Positions 1-7,056 of a stretch of DNA of 14,219 bases are shown in pieces. Both the position numbers and the translations under genes were made by a program. The stretch comes from JAIXWP01 sp049318685 (GTDB lineage: Bacteria; Bacteroidota; Bacteroidia; Flavobacteriales_D; Sanyastnellaceae): the NCBI GenBank assembly GCA_049318685.1, contig JBMOFW010000063.1, forward strand, positions 1-14,219, written 5' to 3'. The notes beneath the pieces are model-generated. The model made no database searches. It was given only the letters and a program-made list of their open reading frames with translations, and was not told where the DNA came from. Every line of letters starts with the position of its first letter. Position 1 is the first letter of the stretch.

Positions 1-426
1 GATACTGAAGGCGATGGATTGAGCTTTTTTGCCAATGATGATGGTACTGGTCAATGCCGTTTGGATAAGGTGCAAGGGATCGATTTCGAAAATTTCGAGA
101 CGGATTTTGGAAAAGAAATATTGAAGTATTTCTATTTTGAAACAACATTAGTGAATGTTGAAGAACAGCATGCGCAAGCGGCTTCGTTTTCTCTTTATCC
201 GAATCCAACTTCAGGACGCACTCGTCTTCGAACGAACGGATTTGACTCCACGATCGATGTGCGTATTTACAATGCCTCCGGTCAATTGGTAAAACAATCT
301 CTCGTAGAGCGTCGCAACGCGAATGACGATATTGAATTGAATGTGTCCGATTTGGCGCAGGGAATGCACTTTGTGCGTATCAGTGATGATACTCATGTAT
401 CTTCGCTGAAAATGGTAGTGAATTAA
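1..426 (+). CDS. C-terminal part of a T9SS-sorted secreted protein (5' end outside window)
   Basis: The reading frame is open from base 1 to the TAA at 424-426, so only the last 141 residues are present and the N-terminus lies upstream. The final ~80 residues form a type A T9SS sorting domain: the SLYPNPTSG entry motif, then VRIYNASGQLV, a LNVSDLAQGMHFVRI strand pair and a lysine-containing last strand (KMVVN). In Bacteroidota such domains carry proteins through the outer membrane via the type IX system and are cleaved on the way. The part ahead of it (GDGLSFFANDDGTG, then DFGKEILKYFYF) looks like the end of a beta-rich domain. A peptide-N-glycosidase F-related protein is a weak possibility, but the remaining piece is too short to name the enzyme. 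Its stop overlaps the next start (TAATG). Confidence 0.85.
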   Translation, partial: DTEGDGLSFFANDDGTGQCRLDKVQGIDFENFETDFGKEILKYFYFETTLVNVEEQHAQAASFSLYPNPTSGRTRLRTNGFDSTIDVRIYNASGQLVKQSLVERRNANDDIELNVSDLAQGMHFVRISDDTHVSSLKMVVN

Positions 427-1019
427 TGTTCGAAAACCTTCGCCGACATCTCGATAGCAGAGTAAGTATTTCCGATTCTGATTTTGAATTGATCACGCAA
501 AAAATCAAAGTGAAACGATTCAAGAAAAAGGAAATGATTGCTCGTGCAAATGAGGTAGCCGACTATCAAGGCTATATCAATTCGGGCAGTGTGCGCATGT
601 TTTTCACAGATGATAAAGGCCATGAACATGTGGTTCAATTGAGTTTTGAAGATTGGTGGACTGGTGACATCATGAGTTTTGTGACCGGGCAGCCCGCAGA
701 CTATAGTATCGAGGCATTGGAGGAATCAGAGTTATTCTTATTTCAACGTGATGATATGGAAACATTATATCACGCAGTACCTCAACTGGAACGTTCATTT
801 CGAATTCTCACACAAAATGCTTTGGTAGCTATGCAACAGCGTATGGTGGCCAATATGAGTAAGTCTGCAGAAGAACGCTATTTGAATTTAATCAAGAAAT
901 TTCCTCACCTCGAATTGCGTATTGCACAGCATCACATCGCTTCCTTTTTGGGCATAACGCCGGAAGCACTCAGCAGGATCAAGAAAAGCTTGATCGATAA
1001 AAGTAAAAACGCGAAATAA
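426..1019 (+). CDS. Crp/Fnr family transcriptional regulator
   Basis: This 197-residue protein has the two-domain layout of the Crp/Fnr family. A cyclic-nucleotide-binding-type beta barrel spans about residues 20-120 (YINSGSVRMFFTDDKGHEHVVQLSFEDWWTGD), a dimerisation helix about 125-150, and a C-terminal winged helix-turn-helix about 160-192 (IAQHHIASFLGITPEALSRIKKSL). The phosphate-binding cassette lacks the RxS/T signature of cAMP binders and there is no Fnr-type cysteine cluster, so the ligand is unknown; Bacteroidota encode many such divergent members. The ATG overlaps the stop of the preceding secreted-protein gene by one base, which suggests translational coupling. It ends directly against the convergent aminotransferase gene. 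The family call is firm; target genes cannot be read from the sequence. Confidence 0.9.
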   Translation: MFENLRRHLDSRVSISDSDFELITQKIKVKRFKKKEMIARANEVADYQGYINSGSVRMFFTDDKGHEHVVQLSFEDWWTGDIMSFVTGQPADYSIEALEESELFLFQRDDMETLYHAVPQLERSFRILTQNALVAMQQRMVANMSKSAEERYLNLIKKFPHLELRIAQHHIASFLGITPEALSRIKKSLIDKSKNAK

Positions 1020-2216
1020 TTAGACGCGGCCCGGATACACTTTCAACGCCTCAGCCAGCACAATCAGCGCATTCTTCAACGATTCTGTATTGAGTACATA
1101 GGCCAAACGCACTTCATTCTTTCCGAGACCCGGTGTGGCATAGAAGCCAGTAGCGGGCGCCATCATCACTGTTTGGTTTTGATATTCGAATTTTTCCAAC
1201 ATCCATTGACAGAATACATCCGCATCATCGATAGGCAGTTGGGCGATACAATAGAACGCTCCTTTTGGTTTTGGGCACTTCACGCCAGGAATGGCATTTA
1301 ATCCATCTACCAAAATATCGCGACGATGAACATACTCCTCCACTACTCCATCAAAATACGATTGAGGCGTGTCGAGAGCCGCAATACCGGCCAATTGACC
1401 GAAAGTAGGTGGTGACAAACGCGCCTGTGCAAACTTGAGCGCAGCAGCCATGACCAATTGATTGCGCGTAATCATTGCACCGATGCGTGCGCCACACATG
1501 CTATAACGTTTACTGATACTATCAATCATGATGGCGTGTTGCTCGAGACCGGCCAAATTCATCACTGAATAAGGAATAGCCCCATCGTACATGAATTCGC
1601 GATACACTTCATCCGCAAAAAGGAAAAGGTCGTGTTTCAATACCAAATCACGCAGTTGTTCCAATTCTGCTTGGCTATAGAGATATCCTGTTGGATTGCC
1701 GGGATTACAAATCAAGATACCCTTTGTTTTAGAGGTGATCTTGCTCTCAAAATCTGAAATTGGTGGCAATGCAAATCCATCGTCAATTTTAGCCGTAACT
1801 GGCACAACTTTCACACCGGCCATCACCGCAAATCCGTTGTAATTGGCATAAAATGGCTCTGGGATTATGATTTCATCGCCCGGATTCAAACACGTCATGA
1901 AGGCAAAAACTAACGCCTCTGATCCACCCGTAGTGACCATGAGATCCGTTGGTTCGATCATGATGTCTTTGCTTTTGTAATAGCCTACCAAACCTTGGCG
2001 ATAAGCAGCCATTCCTTCAGAATTGCTGTATTCAATCACTTTGATCTCGGTTTCACGAATACGATCCATCACTACTTGTGGAGTCTCGATATCCGGTTGA
2101 CCAATATTGAGATGATAAACAGTGCGTCCCGCTTTTTTTGCAGCTTCTGAAAATGGCACCAACTTCCGAATAGGTGAAGCCGGCATATCGTGTGCTTTGT
2201 CGCTGATCTTTGGCAT
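1020..2216 (-). CDS. Pyridoxal-phosphate-dependent class I/II aminotransferase (aspartate aminotransferase-like)
   Basis: The 398-residue product is a fold-type I aminotransferase. Visible landmarks are the NIGQPD segment near residues 37-42, TTGGSEAL (95-102) for the PLP phosphate, NPGNPTG (171-177), ADEVYREF (201-208) with the Asp that contacts the pyridine nitrogen, and SISKRYSMCGARIG (234-246) with the Schiff-base lysine at K236. NEVRLAYVL near the C-terminus supplies the Arg that binds the substrate carboxylate. It probably swaps the amino group between aspartate or another amino acid and 2-oxoglutarate in the cytoplasm; exact substrate specificity is not readable. Length is normal for the AspC/AAT Ib group. 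A promoter-like TATCTTCG lies 19 bases before the ATG. Its stop codon abuts that of the convergent regulator gene with no gap. Confidence 0.93.
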   Translation of the reverse strand: MPKISDKAHDMPASPIRKLVPFSEAAKKAGRTVYHLNIGQPDIETPQVVMDRIRETEIKVIEYSNSEGMAAYRQGLVGYYKSKDIMIEPTDLMVTTGGSEALVFAFMTCLNPGDEIIIPEPFYANYNGFAVMAGVKVVPVTAKIDDGFALPPISDFESKITSKTKGILICNPGNPTGYLYSQAELEQLRDLVLKHDLFLFADEVYREFMYDGAIPYSVMNLAGLEQHAIMIDSISKRYSMCGARIGAMITRNQLVMAAALKFAQARLSPPTFGQLAGIAALDTPQSYFDGVVEEYVHRRDILVDGLNAIPGVKCPKPKGAFYCIAQLPIDDADVFCQWMLEKFEYQNQTVMMAPATGFYATPGLGKNEVRLAYVLNTESLKNALIVLAEALKVYPGRV

Positions 2217-2235
2217 TGCAGATTGTTTGAGAGCG

Positions 2236-2243
2236 CGAAGATA
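2236..2243 (-). promoter_or_regulatory. Probable -7 element of the aminotransferase promoter
   Basis: On the minus strand this reads TATCTTCG followed by CGC, one base off the Bacteroidota TAnnTTTG -7 consensus and like the other start-proximal elements in this window. It leaves about 19 bases to the ATG at 2216. No clear TTG -33 box is seen at the right distance; a directly repeated heptamer lies in that area instead (2259-2273). Confidence 0.4.
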
Positions 2244-2258
2244 AGGGAAATTCGAGAA

Positions 2259-2273
2259 TGCTAGTGTGCTAGT
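2259..2273. repeat. Paired direct heptamer TGCTAGT-G-TGCTAGT
   Basis: Two identical 7-base units (2259-2265 and 2267-2273) are separated by one base. They lie 16-30 bases upstream of the probable aminotransferase -7 element, where a -33 box or operator would be expected. The units could be a regulator half-site pair or a chance local duplication; there is no second copy in the window to decide. Confidence 0.3.
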
Positions 2274-2665
2274 TTGTTCGCATTGAACTCACAGACGAGC
2301 GCACAATTGGGTGGACAACAGCTAACGTTTCTTCTCTTCGAAACAAACTCAAAACACTTCCTGCACTGCCTGCCATTGCATACGACGCCATGATGCAGCG
2401 CAATGCCATTTGTTTAGCCAACGAACAAAACAGCAATGGAAAAATAGGTCACGAAAGAAAAAAATGCGGCAGTGCCTATTTAGCCGAATGTATCTCCTAC
2501 TCTATGGCCGACGGGCGTTCCATTGCTATGCAACTGCTAGTTGATGACGGTGTTCCTAACCTTGGCCATCGCAAAATTCTATTGACAAAAACACTGAACA
2601 AAGGAGGGATTAGTTTTCGCGAACATCCGAAAACTCAATTCTGTGCGGTCATTGACCTGAGATAA
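2273..2665 (+). pseudogene. 5'-truncated CAP-superfamily (SCP/PR1-like) gene remnant
   Basis: An open frame runs from just after a TAG at 2270-2272 to the TGA at 2663-2665, but its first ATG is at 2390 (91 residues). The protein reads like the later half of a CAP domain: LPALPAIAYDAMM, then KIGHERKKCG with the first CAP histidine, LAEC where the family has GEN, and the typical LLVDDGVPNLGHRKILL with the second histidine, then a final strand FCAVIDLR. CAP proteins are normally exported, yet no signal peptide or plausible start precedes the homologous region. Only the divergent aminotransferase promoter lies upstream. I therefore call it a gene that lost its 5' end. A short expressed protein from the 2390 ATG cannot be excluded. 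Its last 17 bases overlap the convergent acetyltransferase gene. Confidence 0.5.
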
Positions 2666-3107
2666 TTTTATACATGAAATAATGGGGGCCGATCTTTGGG
2701 ATATCGTATTTCTCTGGTAATTTGACGAATCCGAGAGATTCATAAAATCCAACAGCGACCTCACGAGCATCACACCACAACACGTCCACGCCTTTTTCTC
2801 TCAATATGTCAAAAGCTTTTTCAACCAAAACCTTTCCAGCATGCTGGCCACGGTATGCCGGATCGGTAGCCATGGCGCGCAAGCGGTATTGTTTCGAGAA
2901 ATCAATTTTTGGACTATCCATTTGAAAAAGCGAACCTACACTCACAATACGCTCTCCATCAACTGTGGCCAAATGAATCGCGTCTTCACGCAAGTCAATA
3001 TCAATATTGCATTCTTCTTCAAATGCAATATGCGGCCACAGCACCTTATGCCGCAGTGGACGCGCCAAATGCGGATGAATTTGTATTACCTCAAAATTCT
3101 TCATCAT
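2649..3107 (-). CDS. GNAT family N-acetyltransferase
   Basis: This 152-residue protein has the Gcn5-related acetyltransferase fold. An N-terminal substrate-side region (LRHKVLWPH, about residues 18-26) precedes LRAMATDPAYRGQHAGKVLVEKAF (76-99). That stretch contains the acetyl-CoA pyrophosphate-binding RGQHAG loop and the helix after it. A C-terminal VGFYESLGFVKL (119-130) is the usual motif B, followed by PHYFMYK. It transfers an acetyl group from acetyl-CoA to an unidentified amine. Two tandem ATGs (3107 and 3104) can start it, both inside the 3' end of the upstream S4 gene (17-base overlap at the first), so the two are probably translated together. Its 3' end overlaps the convergent CAP remnant. 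Confidence 0.87.
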   Translation of the reverse strand: MMKNFEVIQIHPHLARPLRHKVLWPHIAFEEECNIDIDLREDAIHLATVDGERIVSVGSLFQMDSPKIDFSKQYRLRAMATDPAYRGQHAGKVLVEKAFDILREKGVDVLWCDAREVAVGFYESLGFVKLPEKYDIPKIGPHYFMYKIISGQ

Positions 3108-3477
3108 CTAGATCAAGTTCGAAGAAATCATCCAATTCTCGGCGGTCCTTTTTGGTTGGTCGACCCAATCCGCGAGGACGGTCCATCTGCATCTGAAGTT
3201 TGATCCGCTCCATTTTTTCAATCTCCGCAGCCTCTGTCACATCTGCAGTGTAGGTCGATACCAACTTGGCTCCTACTCTACTTGTGGGAAAAGCAACCAC
3301 CTTAAAACTAAAGTGAATGGGACCTTTGCGCACTTTTATCACGTCACCAATCTTCACTTCGCGCGATGCTTTGATGAGTTCATTGTTGACCCAGATTTTT
3401 TCCGCTTTGCAATTCGCTGCTGCCAATGTGCGCGTTTTAAAAACCCGAATGCACCACAAATATTTATCGATCCGCAT
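3091..3477 (-). CDS. S4-domain RNA-binding protein, Hsp15 (HslR)-like
   Basis: The 128-residue product begins with a complete S4 domain (MRIDKYLWCIRVFKTRTLAAANCKAE, with the KIWVNNELIKASREVKIGDVIKV strand pair, residues 1-50), the RNA-binding module of ribosomal protein S4 and Hsp15. A basic and acidic tail follows, with RPRGLGRPTKKDRRELDDFF near residue 100 and an acidic end (DLDDEEF), as is common in Bacteroidota members. Hsp15 binds stalled 50S subunits carrying a nascent chain after heat shock; by homology this protein probably acts in ribosome rescue or rRNA binding. It lies 13 bases after the TonB-dependent receptor gene and overlaps the acetyltransferase gene, so it is likely the middle gene of a three-gene transcript. 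Confidence 0.88.
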   Translation of the reverse strand: MRIDKYLWCIRVFKTRTLAAANCKAEKIWVNNELIKASREVKIGDVIKVRKGPIHFSFKVVAFPTSRVGAKLVSTYTADVTEAAEIEKMERIKLQMQMDRPRGLGRPTKKDRRELDDFFELDLDDEEF

Positions 3478-3490
3478 GCGGCAAAGTTAA

Positions 3491-5890
3491 TTACAACTCA
3501 ACGATAATGCCTATCGACGGAAGTAATGTGCCATTTGTGTTTTCCAAGAAATTCGGCACATAGCGCGTTGGATCATTGGCATCGACAATGGGATTACCTT
3601 GACTGTCGCGCTTCACATCCAATATTGGTTTTAGTAAAGTTACTTTGTTATAAATATTCTGAATGTCGAGGAAGACATCCAATGACCATTTTTCGAAAAA
3701 CCATTTTTTGTCTACACGAATATCCAATTGATGGAAGGCTTCGATACGAGTAGAGTTCAACTTTGACCAATCTGATTGCGCGACACCAAATTTATCCCAA
3801 TTGCTGATCAGCATGGATGATGCCACGTTGTCGGGAGTGTAAGGTAAGCCGCCGCTGAATTGAAATCTTCCGCCAACTTCCCAATTATTTTTGAATTTTT
3901 TGCCTCCTGTTAAGCTCACCAAATGGCGGCTATCCCAGCTTGAAGGCGCCCAAACATTGTTGGCACCAGTAAACTCACTTCGAACAAAAGTGTATGCGAG
4001 AATTCCATAAAACCCTTCAAAAAAACGTTGCTGATACAACACTTCAAGACCGTAGGCTCTTCCCAATCCAATAAAATCAATGCGTTCATTGCCAATTACA
4101 CCGAAATCTGCACCCAGATTAGCCAATGAAACGCCTTTATTATTCGAAACAGCATAGTTGTTATAGTTTTTGTAAAAACCTTCAACGGTAATTACGGTGT
4201 TTCGCTCATCCCAATCATATTGCACACCCATCACTGCTTGGGTGTTTCGGATATAGTTGGCTTGTTTATTCTGTAAAATGCCTTCTTCTTCATAACCAAG
4301 AATGGTATATTGAGGCAATTGATAATAAACGCCTGTATTGGCATTTAAACTCCATTTTTTATTCAATCGATATTTGACGGAAAGTCGCGGAGAAAGCTGA
4401 TTCAGTGGATTGGCCATACGATCGTTGTAGGTCGTTCCGTCGCCACGAAGACCAGCACTAAGCACTATTTTATTTTCTAGAAACGATTTGCTGCTTTGTA
4501 TGAAAAAACCATACTTCGGAATATCAAACCCTGATTTTTGACTCACCCGAAACGTCGAGTCCAATATCGAGTTAAAAACGTACGCCTCGTTGGATAGTAA
4601 GTATTCCGCCCATTCTGCACTTACACCCATGGTTAATTTCAGTCCATTCGCAAAATTGCGCTTGTGTTCAATTCGCGCTTTATTTTCAGTTTCTCTGCTT
4701 GAATAATCGAAGGTTTTTGGAAGAGACTCGTCATTGTCGGTGTATTTGAATGCATTATTCTGCAATGCATTTCGACTGATGATATAAGACCATTTACCTA
4801 AATCGGTATAATGATCCCATTTGGCACCGACGGTATAATTCCATTGTTCATTGATTACCAAATTTTCAAGAAGATACTTATTCAAAATAAAATCTTCAGA
4901 AGTACTGTCTGTTTTCAAATTCAGATTGAGATCGAATTGATCATAAGCCCCTAAAGCAATAATGGTCAACCTGTTTTTTTCATTGACTTGCACATCCCAC
5001 TTCGCGTTTAAGTCATTATAGGTAGGGAGAAAAGGAAGTCCGAGTATTGAAAAAAGTCCCTGCAAATAACTACGTCGTGCAGACATCACTAAGCCCGAAC
5101 GCTCTCCAGTGGGGCCTTCCACGGTCACACCAAGATCACTGCTACCCACAATAAAATTGGCCGCATATTTATCTCGACGGGCTTCTTTAAAATCGAATTC
5201 CAATACAGAACTCAACGCATTGCCGCGTGCAGCCGGAAAAGCGCCGGAGTAATATTCTACTTCTTGGATGAGATCGACATTGATCAAACCTACCGGACCG
5301 CCGCTTGCCCCTTGCGTAGCGAAGTGATTGATATTCGGAATTTCTATACCATCGATATAAAATCTATTCTCATTAGCCGCTCCACCTCGAATAATAATAT
5401 CGTTTCGAAAAGATGGAATGGCGGCCACACCCGGTAAAGAGCGAATGGCGCGCGAAATGTCACGATTACCGCCCGGATTGCGCTTGATCTCATTGGTACC
5501 AATGGTGCGCACCGACACGGGAGACTCTTCGACGTTAGAAATGGAAGACGCCACAATTTCAATTTCCTTGGTCTCTATAATTATGGGATCCAATCGAAAC
5601 TCAATGTTTGCGGGACGGTCGTTGGTCACCTCCACTTCGAAGCGAACGGCCTTGTTGAATCCCGTGGCCATACATTCAAGATTGTACAAACCGGGCGACA
5701 AGTTTTTAATTTCAAACAATCCATCTAAATCAGTATTCGCTCCAGTTGTTGTGCCTTGCACCACCACTGCGGCAAATGGAACCGCCTCATTCGTGGCCCC
5801 ATCAATAACCTTTCCGCGGATTATAGCCGTTTGGGCAGAGGATAAAATGGAAAAAAACAAGAAAAAAATAAAGAGTGCTTGATGCTTCAT
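3491..5890 (-). CDS. TonB-dependent outer-membrane receptor with CarboxypepD_reg-like N-terminal domain
   Basis: The 799-residue protein starts with a signal peptide (MKHQALFIFFLFFSILSSAQ). A carboxypeptidase-regulatory-like beta sandwich follows at about 22-105 (IRGKVIDGATNEAVPFAAV ... TDLDGLFEIKNLSPGLY). The plug domain is at about 115-230, with RAIRSLPGVAAI, IIIRGGAANENRFYIDGIEIP and DLIQEVEYYSGAFPA. The rest is a long beta barrel with alternating aromatic strands. Such receptors import substrates across the outer membrane using TonB-ExbBD energy. There is no SusD partner next to it, so a glycan-utilisation role is not supported; the substrate is unknown. The last residues are IGIIVEL, ending in Leu rather than the usual Phe. 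It is the first gene of the apparent receptor-S4-GNAT operon and shares a 71-base divergent promoter region with the glycosyltransferase genes. Confidence 0.95.
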   Translation of the reverse strand: MKHQALFIFFLFFSILSSAQTAIIRGKVIDGATNEAVPFAAVVVQGTTTGANTDLDGLFEIKNLSPGLYNLECMATGFNKAVRFEVEVTNDRPANIEFRLDPIIIETKEIEIVASSISNVEESPVSVRTIGTNEIKRNPGGNRDISRAIRSLPGVAAIPSFRNDIIIRGGAANENRFYIDGIEIPNINHFATQGASGGPVGLINVDLIQEVEYYSGAFPAARGNALSSVLEFDFKEARRDKYAANFIVGSSDLGVTVEGPTGERSGLVMSARRSYLQGLFSILGLPFLPTYNDLNAKWDVQVNEKNRLTIIALGAYDQFDLNLNLKTDSTSEDFILNKYLLENLVINEQWNYTVGAKWDHYTDLGKWSYIISRNALQNNAFKYTDNDESLPKTFDYSSRETENKARIEHKRNFANGLKLTMGVSAEWAEYLLSNEAYVFNSILDSTFRVSQKSGFDIPKYGFFIQSSKSFLENKIVLSAGLRGDGTTYNDRMANPLNQLSPRLSVKYRLNKKWSLNANTGVYYQLPQYTILGYEEEGILQNKQANYIRNTQAVMGVQYDWDERNTVITVEGFYKNYNNYAVSNNKGVSLANLGADFGVIGNERIDFIGLGRAYGLEVLYQQRFFEGFYGILAYTFVRSEFTGANNVWAPSSWDSRHLVSLTGGKKFKNNWEVGGRFQFSGGLPYTPDNVASSMLISNWDKFGVAQSDWSKLNSTRIEAFHQLDIRVDKKWFFEKWSLDVFLDIQNIYNKVTLLKPILDVKRDSQGNPIVDANDPTRYVPNFLENTNGTLLPSIGIIVEL

Positions 5891-5909
5891 AAAACAGAAT
5901 TCTGCGTAT

Positions 5910-5938
5910 CAAACTTGTATTTGTTTGAAAAGTTCAAA
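5910..5938 (-). promoter_or_regulatory. Probable promoter of the TonB-dependent receptor operon
   Basis: On the minus strand a TTTG (5938-5935) is followed after 17 bases by CAAGTTTG (5917-5910), one base off TAnnTTTG. This matches the Bacteroidota -33/-7 arrangement. It leaves 19 bases to the receptor ATG at 5890. It overlaps the divergent GT9 promoter region. Confidence 0.45.
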
Positions 5939-5956
5939 ATAAGCGAATTATTTTCG
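5925..5956 (+). promoter_or_regulatory. Probable promoter of the glycosyltransferase operon
   Basis: A TTTG around 5924-5927 is followed after 21 bases by TATTTTCG (5949-5956), one base off TAnnTTTG. Only five bases separate it from the ATG at 5962, so if this is the -7 box the transcript would have almost no leader. No ribosome binding site is visible. Confidence 0.4.
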
Positions 5957-5961
5957 CCGTC

Positions 5962-7056
5962 ATGAGCGAATACTCTTCGATAAACTATGATTGCCGCCAC
6001 TTTCGTGGTGGAATCCCCTGTAAACCAAACAAATTGCGCAATCAAGTCTGTTCTAGTTGCACAGAATACGACGCCATTACCAAACGCATTTTGATCATCA
6101 AGTTGGGAGCCATCGGTGATGTGATTCGCACAACGCCTTTGCTGCATCGTTTTCGCAAAGAATATCCCAGTTGCCACATCACCTGGTTGACGCAGAGTCC
6201 AGCGGTTTTGCCGAAGAACTTAGTGGATGAAATTTTCACCCCCGATTTTCTTTCATTCTACAAAATCCAAAATACGGCATTTGACATTGCGATCAACCTC
6301 GATAAAGAAGTAGAAGCCTGTGCACTTTTGGCCGAAGTAAAAAGCGAACAAAAGTTCGGTTTTATTCTTCGCGATCATCATGTAGATGCCGCCACACCAG
6401 CCGCAGAGCACAAATTGGTCACAGGACTTTTTGATAATATTTCTAAAGAAAACACGAAAAATTATCTCGAAGAAATTTTCGAAATCTGTCATTTCGATTT
6501 TCAAGGAGAACCGTATACGCTCAATTACAACGAGGAATTGGCGAAAAAATGGGATCATATTCGCCATGAAGCTGAGGGTAAAAAAATCATCGGTCTCAAC
6601 ACCGGATGCGGAATCCGTTGGCAAACACGCCTTTGGCCACAAGAAAACTGGATTGCATTGATTAAAAAATTGCAAGAATCAGGCTACTATCCCATCGTTC
6701 TGGGAGGAAAGGACGAAGACGATGTCAACAGTTATTACGTTCAAGCTACAGGCTGTTTTTATCCTGGTCATTTTCCTTTGGATGAATTCATTGCTTTGGT
6801 AAGTCGCTGCGACGTTGTGGTTACCGCAGTTAGCATGATGATGCATATAGCCATTGGTTTGCAAAAGAAATTGGTCTTGTTTAATAATATTTTCAATAAG
6901 TACGAATTTGAATTGTATGGCAATGGGGTGATCGTTGAGCCTCAGTCAGGCTGCGATTGCTACTATGGCAATAGTTGCGCACGCGAGCGTCATTGCATGA
7001 AAGACATGACCGTGGATCAAGTCTACGCCGAGATCATTAAATTGGCGGCACAATGA
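5962..7056 (+). CDS. Glycosyltransferase family 9 (heptosyltransferase-like) protein
   Basis: This 364-residue protein has the GT9 layout. The first Rossmann half begins ILIIKLGAIGDVIRTTPLLHRF (about 43-64), the hallmark of LPS heptosyltransferases. The second half contains IGLNTGCG and TRLWPQENWIALIKKL (about 213-236), PIVLGGKDE, and a CDVVVTAVSMMMHIAIGLQKKLVLFNN segment near 279-305 that lines the nucleotide-sugar site. It carries an N-terminal cysteine module (C11, C20, C30, C33; the CRHFRGGIPCKPNK type) and a C-terminal cluster (C331, C333, C339, C345). The likely role is sugar addition to a lipopolysaccharide core or other envelope glycan; donor and acceptor are not readable. Its stop overlaps the next start by 4 bases (ATGA), indicating a coupled operon. 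Confidence 0.9.
   Translation: MSEYSSINYDCRHFRGGIPCKPNKLRNQVCSSCTEYDAITKRILIIKLGAIGDVIRTTPLLHRFRKEYPSCHITWLTQSPAVLPKNLVDEIFTPDFLSFYKIQNTAFDIAINLDKEVEACALLAEVKSEQKFGFILRDHHVDAATPAAEHKLVTGLFDNISKENTKNYLEEIFEICHFDFQGEPYTLNYNEELAKKWDHIRHEAEGKKIIGLNTGCGIRWQTRLWPQENWIALIKKLQESGYYPIVLGGKDEDDVNSYYVQATGCFYPGHFPLDEFIALVSRCDVVVTAVSMMMHIAIGLQKKLVLFNNIFNKYEFELYGNGVIVEPQSGCDCYYGNSCARERHCMKDMTVDQVYAEIIKLAAQ

Noticed and set aside
5418..5882. Plus-strand 154-residue open frame opposite the receptor gene
   Set aside because: It lies antisense to the signal peptide, CarboxypepD_reg and plug domains of a clearly real gene, has no recognisable motif, and is explained as a shadow frame.
6253..6675. Minus-strand 140-residue frame within the GT9 gene (and a similar 118-residue frame at 7365-7721 in GT4)
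   Set aside because: Both are antisense to strongly conserved enzymes, without recognisable domains or promoters.
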